A stretch of DNA of 64,000 nucleotides from assembly GCF_008831285.2 (NCBI RefSeq), contig NC_045146.1, forward strand, positions 11,296,972-11,360,971, read 5' to 3'. Both the position numbers and the translations under genes were made by a program. This DNA is from Nymphaea colorata. Taxonomy: Eukaryota; Streptophyta; Magnoliopsida; Nymphaeales; Nymphaeaceae. The notes under the pieces are model-generated. The model was not told the origin of the DNA. It ran no database searches and saw only the letters and a list, made by a program, of their open reading frames with translations. Of the stretch, positions 1 to 11,739 are shown in pieces. Numbering within the stretch: the stretch's first letter is position 1; each line of letters opens with the position of its first letter.

Positions 1-2712
1 AGGCAACGGGGATTGGAAAAGAAACAAAGGCTTCTCAAGAGCTTCCGAGTCGACGATGTGCGGACCATCATCATGCAATAGTTGGTCAGCCGCAGATTGT
101 TGGGGCAACATAGACGGTGGCTCTGTGTTAATGTCAGGAATCTGATTGCATCTGTCACTCTCCTCTTCTGGTTGATGCTGTCTTTCCTTCAAATTTAGAC
201 ACTCCTACAGTCCAAATGAAAAGCAAATCTCAGTTGCAGTCTTAAAGAAAGATGCTGAATTGAGCATGTCTTTGACGATCGTGAGATTTTATTAGATTGC
301 ATACAAAATTAAAAACAAAGGTACTAAATAGTAAAAATTTCTTCATAAAAAACGCTTTTTAATTCATTGGCATGATTTTCTGTGAGAGGAAACTCACTAA
401 AGATCACATAGAAAGGGAAAAGTTCTTTCTTTTTTTGTCAGAAGAACGTTGGCAATCGAGAAAAGAACAAGGTAAATAGAAGCAAAATACATAACAGCAT
501 GAATGGTTAAAAAATCCAAGAAATCTGGAAGTGGGATTTTTAGGTAAATATTGGAAGCACTCTCAACATAAGCAATGTTTTCGGGGGAAAAAACATAATG
601 GCATTTTATGAATCATGCAAACTTGTTATTTTTTTTTTTTTAATTTAGCAAACGGTATGCTATTTTAGAGTGTGTAAGGAATACAACTCATTTTAGGAAT
701 TGCAAAATTAGAAACACTTTCATGGCCTAACCAACTGACATATTGGGTTAAATGAAAAACCCAATCAAACACAATTTAAAATTACCTTAGCTTTGAGCTC
801 TAAATTTCGATCCTTCAACTCCTTCAAAAGCTTGGTGGCTTCCAAGATATCCTAAAAGCAAGCAACAATACAGTAGTACTATTATGCATTTAGTACTGCA
901 ACAACAAGCAACAATAAACATTAATCTTTCTTCCACTCTCTCTTGTTGAGCTAAAAAAAGAAGTGTTCGCATCGAGTATGCAAGTCTGCATTTTACGAGG
1001 ACAGCGAAGATGCATTTTCTAAAGGTCCTCTTTTCCAACAACTTGAAAAGAATAACCTTGAGAAAGAATAACAACAACTTAAAATAAAGGACAATTATTT
1101 GGATGTTAGGTAAAATTTGGTTAGCAACACAGAGAGGTCAGTCGAAAGTTGGTCAGGCAGATTGCCCTCCAACTAGAAGCCAAAAAAACCATTTGGGATG
1201 TGGTTAAAAGAATGAACAAATTATTAAAATTAACCCAGGCAATAAGATGGAGACGGTTTTGGAGATTAAGAAAAAAAGCTAGGGTTTGATATATAATTAT
1301 CCAGAAGGACAGAAAGTGAAAAGCAGAACGTTGTGAAGGTCGTTGGATTAATTTAAAACTGTAAGCTGACAGCCACAAAGCGCGTTATGCCAGCATCGTC
1401 CGGACCAAGCACGCAAAGGCGTCGGACCCGGGACCCGAGATAAACAAGAAAGAAAGGAAAAGACTCTATACAATAGTCGGATCTAATACAAAACCCATAT
1501 GGTACCAAACCCGCGATCCAATACAGCATGGTTGGAATTCTGTGGGCACCACTTATCAGTTATCACGCAAGTTGGAATGGAAAAAGCAAATACATCAGAA
1601 TTTACAGCTGCTTTTGGTTCGGGTCTGAAACTCATGTATATAAAAAAATATCGACCCGACCAAGACTGAGTTTTAGCCAGCAAAGTGAACTTAGGTCAAG
1701 CTAATGGGTCCAAAGTGAGAAGGACCGAGCCCACCAAAGTCTATTGTGGCGTGTTAAGGGAAAGAGGCGCTGATGATTTTGACCTTTCAAAACACCAATG
1801 AACGTAACGTACCAATCTAAGCTCCTCTTGTTCCGCCAGCAACTCAGCCACAAGTTCTTTCAATTCTTTGTGGGTCTGCAATTTTATTCATGTTTTCCAC
1901 CTTTAGCATCTCGAATAGTAAATAAAAGAGGCTTCCAAATAAACATGATAATCCTTAGAAGCAGTGGAAAAAGGTAATAAGTTGATACAAAATTATGGAT
2001 AGGGGAGAGATTTTCAAGGGGAAGGAAAAATCGAGTGTTTTTTGGCTGCCTTCCATTTTTATTCTAGGAATAAATAGGAATCTTGAAGCAGTCGGTTTAT
2101 TTATTTATTTTTTCTAGCCTTCATCTTCTTCGTTCAGTAACAGGGAAAAATAATTTTGCAGGAAAACGGAAAGAGAAAAAAAGGAAGACCAAGCTAGAAG
2201 ACAGTGAAATCAAGACAAATTCTGGAAATTTTTAAAAAAAAAAAAAACGTAGAAAAACAAAAGGATGTCTTGAAACCAAAGATTGTCCAGAAGAATACGA
2301 AGCAAGACGCAGAAGAAAATAAGTTTTCAAGAGGATAAAATGAAGGACTGATCAAAGAGAGAGAGAGAGAGATCTGAAAGGAGAGAACCAACGACACCTT
2401 CTTCTTGGGGACTTGCTTTCTGGTTCTTCTGGGCTTCCTTCTTGCTTCAAACTGCTCGGTTGGGGCTGGAGAAGACGGAGTTGCCTCGTCTCCTCCTCCT
2501 TCTCTTCCCCCTCGGCCTCCATCGTCGGAATCATGAAGAAAAATAGGAGGAGAAAGGTGAGGACGTTGAGTCAGAGGAGGAGAGTGGCGCCTCCTTTTGG
2601 CGCCCCACCGCAGGAGGAGAAGACCGGAGTTCCAGCGAAAGATCGCAGAGCAGGAGAGCTCCAACAGGGCACTGCAAGCCTCCATCTCTTCTTCATCGAA
2701 ACAGCATTCCAT
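1..2712 (-). CDS. Unrecognised basic/coiled-coil protein, 4 exons, 3' end outside window
   Basis: Exons on the minus strand are 2712-2398, 1875-1813, 851-786 and 204-1, the last still open at the window edge. All introns are GT-AG and phase 0, and the frame stays open for 216 codons. The start at 2712 sits in a GCCATGG context; an in-frame ATG at 2727 lies five codons upstream. Exon 1 (105 aa) has acidic residues near the start, a Cys/Leu-rich patch around residues 12-25, a WGAKRRR motif, a Pro/Gly-rich middle and a basic end (RRKPRRTRK). Exons 2 and 3 (21 and 22 aa) encode Leu/Glu/Lys heptads such as LKELVAELL and LLKELKDRN, predicting a coiled coil. Exon 4 is polar. The basic region followed by leucine heptads recalls bZIP proteins, but the canonical Asn-x7-Arg basic signature is absent, so no family is assigned. 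Further exons could lie in the long second intron. Confidence 0.6.
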
Positions 2713-2729
2713 GGCTGAGAGAAACAAGA

Positions 2730-2953
2730 AAGAGAGAGAGAGAGAGATTTGGGAGGAGAAAGAACGCTAGAGAGAGAGAGAGAGAGTAGCGGGGAGGTAT
2801 CATAGATTTGGGGGCGAGAGTTGGAAGGCAAGAAGCTTAGTTCGGTTGGCTGCTGCCACGTGTTTTTTTTGGAGAGATTGGTGGTCGCATTTTAGGGTTT
2901 TTATCAGAGAAAGGAAAAGGAAGAGACAGATAGAGAGAGAGAGAGAGAGAGAG
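2730..2953 (-). promoter_or_regulatory. CT/GA-tract leader of the minus-strand gene
   Basis: Three GA dinucleotide tracts on the plus strand (about 2730-2746, 2770-2786 and 2931-2953) read as CT tracts just upstream of the start at 2712. A fourth lies in intron 1 (2355-2372). Such CT tracts are common in plant 5' leaders, and GA repeats are known binding sites for BBR/BPC proteins. The transcription start is not visible, so promoter and leader cannot be separated. Confidence 0.45.
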
Positions 2954-4440
2954 TCATTGAAGCAGATGAGCCGAGGTCTGCTGTGGGGTCCAACTGCTTC
3001 CTTCACGCTGGAGACTTCAGGGTATAAAAGGGTCGCTCCTTGCCTTCCCTGCAGGGACGCAGGGATGAGGATCGAATGCGTCAGCACTTGCCCACCGTAG
3101 CTTGGATGCGATTGTGTATCTCTTTTCCTTTGATCTCTCTAATAAGCATCCATCAAATAAATATTTGTAGGCTGCATAAAACGTGATTAATTTCAGTAGA
3201 AGTTGATTATGTGAGGCACATATAAAAATCATATGAAGTATTTAACAGCTAAAAGAACAAAAAAAAATCACATATGTGAATTAATTTGATGGTCATGAGA
3301 CTATGAGAATGTTCATAGCATGATTTACAATCATCGCCCCCTCTCGGGTTTTAAAAAAATCAAAATTTTACTTATAAATGTTAAAAGTTTAGTTTAATCT
3401 ACATCAAGTATTTGAAAATTTTATTTCAGCCCATGTTAAAATTTTAAATTATGTTTGGCCCCAAAATATTTATAGCCCTTCATAGAAGCTTAAGCATGCA
3501 AATACGAGTCACATCACAGTTTGAATCTAAGAGTCGCTCCATGTGTGTGGACTTCATTAGAAGCAAAGCTAGTGGCGAAGTCGATGCTAATCGTTGAAAT
3601 CTACCTTCTCGCTGCCCACCGTTGTTTCCAAACCCACAAACAAGTTTCCTGCAACATTTGATTCCCTTATGTTTTTTGTGCTATTGCCTGCAACAAATGT
3701 AACATCTTCTACAAGTGAACCTCGTTCATCTAAATAAGAAAAAGAATTCTTACATGATAAAAGAAAGATGTGGTTTTAAAGATGCCCAGTTACATATTTT
3801 ATTGTAAAGTAATTTCCGGATAATTCAAAATTTTCAATATCTTTAAAAGGAATTGTTTTTGGGTTAACATGCTGTATTGGTTGTAATTTCTGCCTATTTG
3901 ATGCATAATTTAAAAATAGAACTCCACTAAGAGAGCTTTAGGTTTATCATGTGATTTTTTCCAAATGTGAACTGTTGGAAACTAATAGAGAATTAATAAC
4001 TTAATGCCATACAAGGCATAGTTTTATTTAAAGATATATTTTAAGTTCCAGCGAATTTTAATCTGTCCTTGTATTTTACAAGAATCTCTACAATCAAGTT
4101 TTAAGGATGTAGGCATAACATGTTTAGATTATGGCGTCCATGTGGCTCTTTCACTTTTATGACTTTTGTTCTGTTTTGTTTTGTTTTGTTTTTTGTTTTT
4201 TTCTGAATCAGTGAAATGCCCCAAATGCATAAAATTACGTAACTAAATATTGCAGAAACATGATAATATATTTTTATATGATTATTTTCGGCGACTGTTT
4301 TACTCTGTTTTCGAGGATCAAAATTTTACACCATGCTTTGCCTCTTAAAAGGTCGGAACTTAATCATTACCAGAAAAAGGCCAAAAATTTTGTGACGACG
4401 GCGTAATTATGAGAAGATAGAGTCCGTATTTTGAGATTTG
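2954..4440. other. Intergenic DNA between divergent genes
   Basis: No supported gene. A TATAAAAG at 3023-3030 on the plus strand has no recognisable plus-strand gene just after it. A TTTTG-type pentanucleotide tract lies at about 4166-4203. The remainder is AT-rich with stop codons in all frames. Confidence 0.6.
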
Positions 4441-4451
4441 CGAAACCCTTT

Positions 4452-4459
4452 TATAAAAG
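4452..4459 (+). promoter_or_regulatory. TATA box of RPS11
   Basis: TATAAAAG lies about 140 bases before the RPS11 start codon and about 25 bases before the telo-box, a fitting position for a start site around 4480-4490. The assignment rests on spacing only. Confidence 0.5.
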
Positions 4460-4484
4460 TCTAGAAATCCATCCTAAAGAGATT

Positions 4485-4500
4485 TTAGGGTTAGGGTTTT
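4485..4500 (+). promoter_or_regulatory. Telo-box in the RPS11 leader/promoter
   Basis: Two TTAGGG units followed by TTTT give the reverse complement of the plant telo-box AAACCCTAA. This element is known from promoters and leaders of plant ribosomal protein and translation genes, where it supports expression in dividing cells. It is followed by a pyrimidine-rich leader running to the ATG at 4599. Confidence 0.7.
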
Positions 4501-4598
4501 TTCGTATACGAGCCACTTTCTAAGTTTCTCGTGCCCGTCTTCCCTCTTCGCGCCATCAACTTCTTTCGGTCGCAGCTGAAGATCCCTTCTCCGCGGCC

Positions 4599-7500
4599 AT
4601 GGCTGAGCAGGTAAGACCTTCGCTCTGATCTCTGTCCTTCTCATTACATCTCCTGCATTCGCTGATTCATGCTGTTTATCTAAGTTCTCTTGGCCTCTCG
4701 AACTGTTATCTTCGGTGCCCCTCATTTGCTAGTCGTGGTGTCCGCTAGGGTTTATTCTCTTTGTCGGGATTTTGAAGGTCTATGGGTTGTTCTTAAGTTA
4801 TGACCTTCGTCTTGTCTTAGTTTTGTGTTGTATATTTTATGTTCAATTACAGCTCTTTCCATTTGAGAAGTAGAATTTCGTGTAGGTGTAGGTTCCGTTT
4901 AAACGACGTATGGCACACACTACATTGCCCGGGGAAGTAGAATAACAATGCTTGTTTCCTTGTGTTTTTCTGTCTTTCCGTAGATAAGCGGGTCCATCTG
5001 AATGCTAATCTATACTTCCTTGTTGAGAAAGAAACAATCTGGATTTCCCTTTATGCTTCCAGAGGGCTTAATTTCAGTTGAAAAATAGACTGATGCATTC
5101 CTTTTTTTCTTTCCGATGATCCGTAACGGGAATAATATCCATGAAATCTTTGAGATTTTATCTGTTATAGGTCCGTATGGATTGATGGATTGTCAATTCG
5201 ATTGATTTCGGTAAACATGTGTTGGATTGCTCATCGTCTGGCGTGTAAATGAGGTTTAGCGATACATTGGAAGTACATATATTTATGAGCATCTATAGAA
5301 CAGTAAAAGAAGTTAAATTTTAAAAAACTTGTATGCTTTTATTTTCTCAAGCGTCGTTTACAAATAATTTCTTTCTGGTACGGTTCAGAATATTGATTGT
5401 TGTTCCTGATTTTCAGACTGAGAAGGCATTTCTTAAGCAACCTAAAGTCTTTCTAAGGTAAAGCTCTTACCTGGGTTTAGGCCTTATTCAGTCTAAGTTG
5501 AGGTGTTTTATGAAATGACACGGAACTAATTGTTGCAGCTCTAAAAAATCTGGTAAAGGAAAGGGTCCGGGGAAAGGTGGTAACCGTTTCTGGAAGAACA
5601 TTGGGCTGAAGATAAAGACGCCAAGGGAGGCCATTGAAGGTCTAATCGTCTGCACTTCTCTGTCTTGAAGTGTCTTTGATGCTGATTTTTTTTTCTAATT
5701 TCTTCTGTTATTCACACACACACACACACATATTATGTCTTCTTTTGTTTTAAATTTTAGACTGCTGGGTTTGCATGTATAGTAAAAAGAAGCCTCTCGC
5801 GAATCACCTATAGTTGGACTGATTGCTCAATTACTCTGATTATATGTTCTATATTTGAATAACATGCAAAAATCTACAATATAATATGTGAAAACAAGTT
5901 TTTGATAAGAAGGGATCGACAAAAGTTAGCCTAGTAGTTATCCTCTGTATGTAATCTTGCTTTGCATCAGTCATCCGTTCTTTCAAGTTATCTATTTAAT
6001 CTGTACATGCTGTAAAATTTGTATCCATATGAGTAAGAAAATGATGTTTTGATGAATTGAGTTTGATCTTTAATAGGAAGAAAAGGTGTTTAGTTAGCCT
6101 GGTAGATATATCCTGTATATGATTTTTTGTTTGAGTAAGAAATCTACCCGTTCAAGCAATCTGTTTATTCTCAATATAATGTAAATTTTTTTCATGATAA
6201 GAGTTACCCTACAGACCTTCATTTGGTCATATACTACACATTGTTATTTGTTGCATTTATTTTTAACCTTAAAGACAGACTTTGGTTTCAGGTATTCATC
6301 ACGTCTTACTCTTGATCTGCTTCAAGATGGTATTTCCTTTTGTTTTGCTTCAAGATATTTTTTACAAAACTGTAGCAAGGAATTACTGTCAAATGATCAT
6401 GCTAGAAAGTTGCCGGGTTGCCTCTGATAGAACCTTTTAATTGTTCTAGACCGCTGGGATAGCTGCAAGATCATTTTTCCCCCATCTGTTGTCTCTTTTT
6501 TCATGCAGGGGGGGATCTGGCCCATATATAAATAACGTCAAAATTTGAACCAATTCCTAACCTTTTGGTCGCCAATTATCTTGTCTACATTCACGGCTCC
6601 TTCTTTGAGTCACAGCAGGTACTGTCTTCCCTAGCATCCTGACTGCCGCTTGGAGCCAACAGGAACTTGCCAGATTGAAGATTGTATGAATCTTTCGTGG
6701 TTCATGCTACAAACTTTGGCAAAATCTCCTAGTTTTAGCCTGTTCAATTCCATGGGAGTGCTGATCAACCAAAGAAACCATTTTTGAATTGTTTGATGAC
6801 TTTTATGAATTTATAGGATTGCTTGTGTGTAGAGAAACCATGATTGGTTTTGTTGTTGCATTCAGAAAAAAAATTAGCGTTTTTGGGGGGTTGGGGGGGG
6901 GTGTGGTTGGTTGTTTCAATTGGTAATACTTTGTTGCAGCGTTGCTGATAGAGAACTGATTCCTTGGCCATCAGGACCCCCTGTCTTGACTTCTCATCAT
7001 GTTTGAAGATGTCCATTCCATATGTTGCTGGTTTGATGGTTTTGTAACCTAGGAACTGTCAAGTTTGATTTAAATTGTGGTTCGATCTGCAGGAACATAC
7101 ATCGACAAAAAGTGCCCTTTCACTGGAACTATTTCCATTAGGGGTCGAATATTGCAGGGAACTGTCTATAAAGCTAAGATGATGAGAACCATCATTGTTC
7201 GAAGGGATTCTCTTCATTATGTTAAGAAGTATCAAAGGTGAGAACAAAAAATGATCAGCATATTAGTTTGGTTTTTAGTTAATGCAAATTGTTTACTTGG
7301 TCGTGATTCTGAAATACAGATTTGAAAAGCGGCACTCCAACACTCCTGCTCATGTATCACCATGTTTCCGCGTGAAGGAGGGCGATCATGTAACCATTGG
7401 TCAGTGCAGGTATGATACCTTGATCCGCACATCCAGCCTCACTTAGTGAAATCAGGATTGTCAATCGGCAAGCTTCTTTTCTTTTCTAATGGTTATTTTA

Positions 7501-7605
7501 ATTTCTACAACTAGGCCATTGTCGAAGACAGTTAGATTCAATGTGTTGAAGGTCACTCCGGCTGGTTCAACTGGTGGGGGCAAGAAAGCATTCACAGGGA
7601 TGTGA
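4599..7605 (+). CDS. RPS11: 40S ribosomal protein S11 (uS17), six exons
   Basis: Exons are 4599-4610, 5417-5457, 5539-5639, 7093-7237, 7320-7409 and 7515-7605, giving 480 nt and 159 aa plus stop. All introns are GT-AG. The protein is a cytosolic small-subunit component that binds 18S rRNA during 40S assembly. Recognition is by near-continuous match to the plant S11 family: KQPKVFL near the N terminus, [21 protein letters not shown], then [21 protein letters not shown], the uS17 core RTIIVRR and [44 protein letters not shown] and a GGGKKAF tail. Length equals the usual plant length. The first coding exon is only 12 nt (MAEQ), a typical arrangement in plant ribosomal protein genes. The ATG is in a strong GCCATGG context. 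No break is seen and the gene looks functional. Confidence 0.97.
5640..7092 (+). other. RPS11 intron 3 (1453 bp) with internal duplication
   Basis: Much longer than the other RPS11 introns. It holds an AC dinucleotide tract (about 5713-5730), two degenerate copies of a segment at about 5927-6050 and 6087-6190 (shared GTTAGCCT, TGTATATGA-like, GAGTAAGAAA and GTTCAAGCAATCT-like blocks) and a G-rich run (6885-6901). I looked for an intronic C/D snoRNA and found no convincing box C/box D pair. Confidence 0.6.
6885..6901 (+). repeat. G-run in RPS11 intron 3
   Basis: Six G, two T, then nine G, followed by a GT/GG-rich stretch. It could form a G-quadruplex in DNA or pre-mRNA; no function is shown. 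Confidence 0.5.
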
Positions 7606-9479
7606 GCACTTCAGATCAATTTTGGTTAAGGCCATCTTAGTTTGCATACTGCTATTTAAAAACTTGAGGTTTATCTTATCTGGCTTGTTACAAGGAAGTA
7701 TGCATTTATTACATTTTGATTTAGATGCTACTGTGTCTTGTTAAAAAAGTTGCTTCTTTATGGGAATTTCGACTTTTTTGGAGTTTTTATTGAGAATGAT
7801 TTGTCCACCTCTGATACTTCAATGCCGCAGATAGAGAATTATGAACAAGCCTTCAAGATATATTTTGCAGCTGATTTCTCGGGCGTCTTGCCTAATAGTT
7901 GACACTCTTTGGCCGTCTTCGTATGCATTTGCGACGGCTGACGCTCCTTGTCTGGCAAAGAGAACACCAAAGGTAGTTCGCCCATAAGGGGAGTTCTGCT
8001 CAATGTTCTGATGCGTAATTGGACATCCTGTTCATTTTGTCGTCTGTCATCGATTATTGAACCATGTGCAAGCACACGTTTGGCTGCAGCGACATTCCAA
8101 CTTCCCATTTGCCCGCAAAATGTTGAGGTCTAGGGCTCTCTTCTTCTATACATTTCCGTGCGACTCGGTCCGAGCTACTCTGAGTTGGGCTTTGAACCTT
8201 GGACCATTCCTGCGAGAGCAGATTCTGTACCCGCGCAGTGAAATGCTCTGGGTTTGCAAGTGCCTGTCGCCCTGTGCCAGCTTGTTCTTGAAAATTTTAG
8301 CCGCATCCATATCATCGTGCGTGAAATCTACTATGATCGGAATGTTATGCATTATTACGGTTGTTGATGGATCAGGTTCGAATCTGATTTAATTTAACAA
8401 CAATAACCCACCCCGAATCTAACTTTTACACATTCGGATCCCAAAATATGCAACTGATTCCAAATAAATGCCATTTTCTTAAAACTGAATCCGAGTTAGT
8501 TGTTATCAAATGTGGACTTTTTTTTCATATCCGGATTTTCTTTAAGCATTTAAGTGGGTACCCGACCAATCCGTTGATATCCACTTCTTTCCTGGACGAT
8601 CAACTGTAATCTTGGAATCCAACATGGTCAAATGACCCCTCTGTTAATGAAACGTACTAATCAAAACTTTGGCAGGAGAAAAATGTAGAGGAAATAAATC
8701 CCATAGTCGCAACGCGATGGTTAAACCAGAAATGCTAATCTGAACAGACAATATTATCGCGTGAAAGGCGTGCTATTTTTCTTTAAAGAGTGATTTAGTT
8801 GGCGCTATGAGAGAGGTAATCCAAGAGAGTAAAATTTTGTAAATTTCAATAACATTTTACTGTGTCTTGGAACTTGAGAAAGTAGAACGGATGACCACCT
8901 AATGTGGAGGCTAGGCAAGAGCATTAATCATAGACAGGTGTTCGGAATCCATGGCAACCACTAGGAGCCACACAATCAAATAAATCATATAGCTCAAATA
9001 TGGTCACCTCGAAAGTGCCATTAGAAATTTGAATGGCAAATTAGTTTTGGAAATTGCTACGATCTGCATGGGAAAATTTAACATGGCTCTACAATTGCCC
9101 ACATCTTAATCCCATGAATGTGTACCACGCGTGAGAGAGAGAGAGAGCACCTCCAACCATTCGTCCAGTTTCAACTCCTAACTCCAGGTTTGTTGTCCTC
9201 TGGTTTTCTACAGAATAAGCCTAAAAAAAGGGTCAATACCGCACATGCATGTTGTTGGATATAATATTCAAAATGTCTTACACAGAATGGGTTGAAAATA
9301 TATTTGGTATTTATTTTTCTAAAAATACTTAGATCATGCAACATACATACAGATGCACATGCGCAAGTTCATGGGCGTGTATGCTCCGACTAGACACACA
9401 TACAAATATGCATGACGAAATAAACACGAACAGAAGGTGGAAAAGGAAGGTAAACATTCATGTTTTATGCACTTATTAC
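7606..9479. other. RPS11 3' flank and intergenic DNA
   Basis: The RPS11 3' UTR should lie at the left end, but I cannot fix a poly(A) site. Between about 7839 and 8392 there are moderately GC-rich open frames on both strands without recognisable domains. A short GA tract lies at about 9134-9147. No gene is supported. Confidence 0.5.
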
Positions 9480-9627
9480 CTTGAATAAGTTCTGCATTTG
9501 ACCATACATCCAAAAGACCACCAGATTCAACAACTCAGTTGTACCATTGTAGAATACACTGTTGTATTGTTGCCCAGCTGCTTCATAGTTCCCACAAGAC
9601 CAAATCTTCCAGGCTGTGACGAGTTCA
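9480..9627 (-). other. Exon-like open segment, product unknown
   Basis: On the minus strand a possible acceptor (TAG, 9630-9628) is followed by 148 open bases ending in AAG|GTAATA, a good donor. The 49 encoded residues are rich in aromatics and resemble no family I know. No partner exons were found, so this may be a gene remnant or chance. Confidence 0.2.
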
Positions 9628-10660
9628 CTATCACAAATTCACATAATTGGAGCTAGCCAGTAGTGAGAAGGAACAAAAATGAAACCTCAACCAACCAAAC
9701 TTACAGATGAATCAGTTTTCTTTTTAGGGGTCTGAGCATTGACATTAAATGCAATGAACGAAGAAAGAAACTCAGTCAGGCTAACAGAAAAAAACAGAAA
9801 ATCCATAGTTCCAATGTTTCATACACTGGATAAGTAGTAGAAACCAGAAAGACCTGCCTCATAACCCTTCACTGGCAGAACATTTGCTCCACCAATAAAA
9901 TTGACAGATGAAACAATTTTTTTAAGGGGTTGTTGACATTTACAAGATTTGGTGAATAACAAAGAAACGGGTAGAGCAAAGTCAGTCGGTCATACAGAAA
10001 ATCACTAGCTTCATACACTGGATAAGTAGTAGAAAGAACTTCCTCAGACTCCTTAACTGGCATAATATTTGCCAACACTTAGATCTTTCAGGCTGATTAT
10101 ATCAGGCTTCACAAGAAAATTGCCAGAATTGCACCTGTGACAATGGAAATCTTAAGGACCAACTCTTTTTTCTGGAAAGTGATCAAGAAAGTGTAAGATT
10201 CCAGCAACCAAAATATATGAAGAAGCCAGATAGGGACACTACACTAGTGAGCCCCATAGTTTTTAAGGGCATGTTTACTTGTCATTACAGCCATGTCACA
10301 TGGACACATTAAAGTCAGTGTTGCACATGCGTTAACATGCAGGGACAGGGAGCGGCTAGTGGGGATGGCAAATTATATTTTGGTGCTTTTTGTTTATTAA
10401 TAAATATTTCCTTAATATAAACACTGAATACACTGCCTATTGGCTTAAAACATTACTTTGTCTTATTCAAAATTCCAACTAATCAGTTGACTCAGTTGTC
10501 AACTGACTTGCATTGCCAAAATCAGTGATTAGTTGGTCAGAGTAGTCAACTAGTCAAATAGCCAGTAGTGACTAGTTCACCGTTTGCAACCCAGGCTGCG
10601 ACGAGTTCACTATGACAAATTCACATAATTGGAGCTAGCCAGTAGCGAGAAGGAACAAAA
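9609..10660. repeat. Cluster of local duplications
   Basis: A 70-bp segment at 9609-9678 recurs at 10591-10660 with about three substitutions. Between them, about 9697-9893 and 9897-10078 are degenerate copies of each other, sharing ACAGATGAA and TACACTGGATAAGTAGTAG. The intervening DNA (10380-10560) is AT-rich with no gene. Confidence 0.7.
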
Positions 10661-10742
10661 AGAAAAAACCTTTCATTTGTTTTGCAAGCATGATACGGCC
10701 AACGAAACCAAAAAATATGAAGCAAACCCTAATAATAAGCTT

Positions 10743-10754
10743 TTATATATATAT

Positions 10755-10804
<50 letters not shown>
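10743..10804. repeat. TA dinucleotide microsatellite
   Basis: About 60 bases of alternating T and A, with one AA interruption near 10765. An open frame of about 75 codons follows it (10805-11035) with no recognisable domain. Confidence 0.9.
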
Positions 10805-10805
<1 letters not shown>

Positions 10806-11650
10806 CCCAAGAAGACTACAACAAGCTTCTGTTTATGATGCCGGCATATGTATTGCCAAGTGGGAGGCTTCTGAAAAGGTGCCTGAGTTTCCGTCTATTG
10901 GCTTGGACTTATTGTACGTCCCCCTTTTTCCTGGATATACATCAATATTGTTTCTTATGGCAATGCCCGGACAGGCATTGACGGGTGAAGTTGAGGGAAC
11001 TGTCCTTTTGATTTCCCTTTGTGCAGGTTGGTTACTATCCTGGAATTCTTTACCTTTATTTCTCCATTTTAGGGAAATTTTCTTTCAATCTTATTTCTTT
11101 ACTTTTTTAAATCAAGGAGAAAAGTGCATGCATTTTTTGTTGTAAGTTGGGGAATTAACTGAGCCTTTATTTGTTCTATTGTACATAATTGCTGAGCCAT
11201 TAATAACTTCATATTCAACAGGAAGCTCGTTTTCTGTTTGTCATCCTTTTCACACTCTACCTTTTAATAAATCCCAACTATAGATAATCTATGTTGTCAA
11301 AGTCATTTAGGCGACCATTTTAAATTTTATTTGGATTTGAGAAGCTAATCCATCCTACTGATGTAACGTGATAAAGTAGGACATGCAGACCCAACCCGAA
11401 ACATATGTTTCGATTGTTTGGTGAATTTGTGAAGTTTATTCTACAAAATAAAATGAAAAAAAGTATGAAGAGCAATTCCGACTGGGCAATCGAATACACG
11501 CGCTTCCGAGCTACTGGGTTTTTGTCGTCTATTTGCAAACAAAAATGGAAACACAGATAGAGAGAGTGTGTGAGGAATCTTTCATTGGAAGCTAGAGAGA
11601 GAGGGAGAAAGATCATTCTGGATAACCGGTCAGATGTCGGGGAGCGCCGT

Positions 11651-11665
11651 GGGGGGGGGGGGGGG
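11651..11665 (+). repeat. Poly(G) run
   Basis: A run of about 15 consecutive G in otherwise AT-rich DNA. Its exact length may be unreliable in any assembly. Confidence 0.8.
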
Positions 11666-11739
11666 TTGGCGAGAGGAAGTGTTTTCTAGTTTTGAATTGT
11701 TTTTGGGTGTGAAAGGAAAAAAATTTCTCCACTAGTTCA

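Noticed and set aside
3023-3030. TATAAAAG on the plus strand as promoter of a new gene
   Set aside because: No recognisable plus-strand coding exon follows before RPS11, which has its own TATA at 4452.
2194-3100. Plus-strand open frames 2413-2718 and 2846-3100, and several minus-strand frames in the GA tracts
   Set aside because: They overlap exon 1 of the minus-strand gene or consist of GA-repeat translations (RERERE, SLSLSL).
4485-4500. Interstitial telomere or chromosome end
   Set aside because: Only two TTAGGG-type units, located precisely in a ribosomal protein gene leader, which fits a telo-box.
7839-8392. Open frames on both strands downstream of RPS11
   Set aside because: Up to 111 codons, but with no family resemblance, no clear splice partners and overlapping frames on opposite strands.
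8360-8395. tRNA-like T arm (GGTTCGAATC)
   Set aside because: The stem around the loop is irregular, and no D arm, anticodon arm or acceptor stem can be fitted upstream.
10690-11145. Plus-strand 151-codon frame across the TA microsatellite
   Set aside because: Its first third is translated TA repeat and the rest has no recognisable domain.
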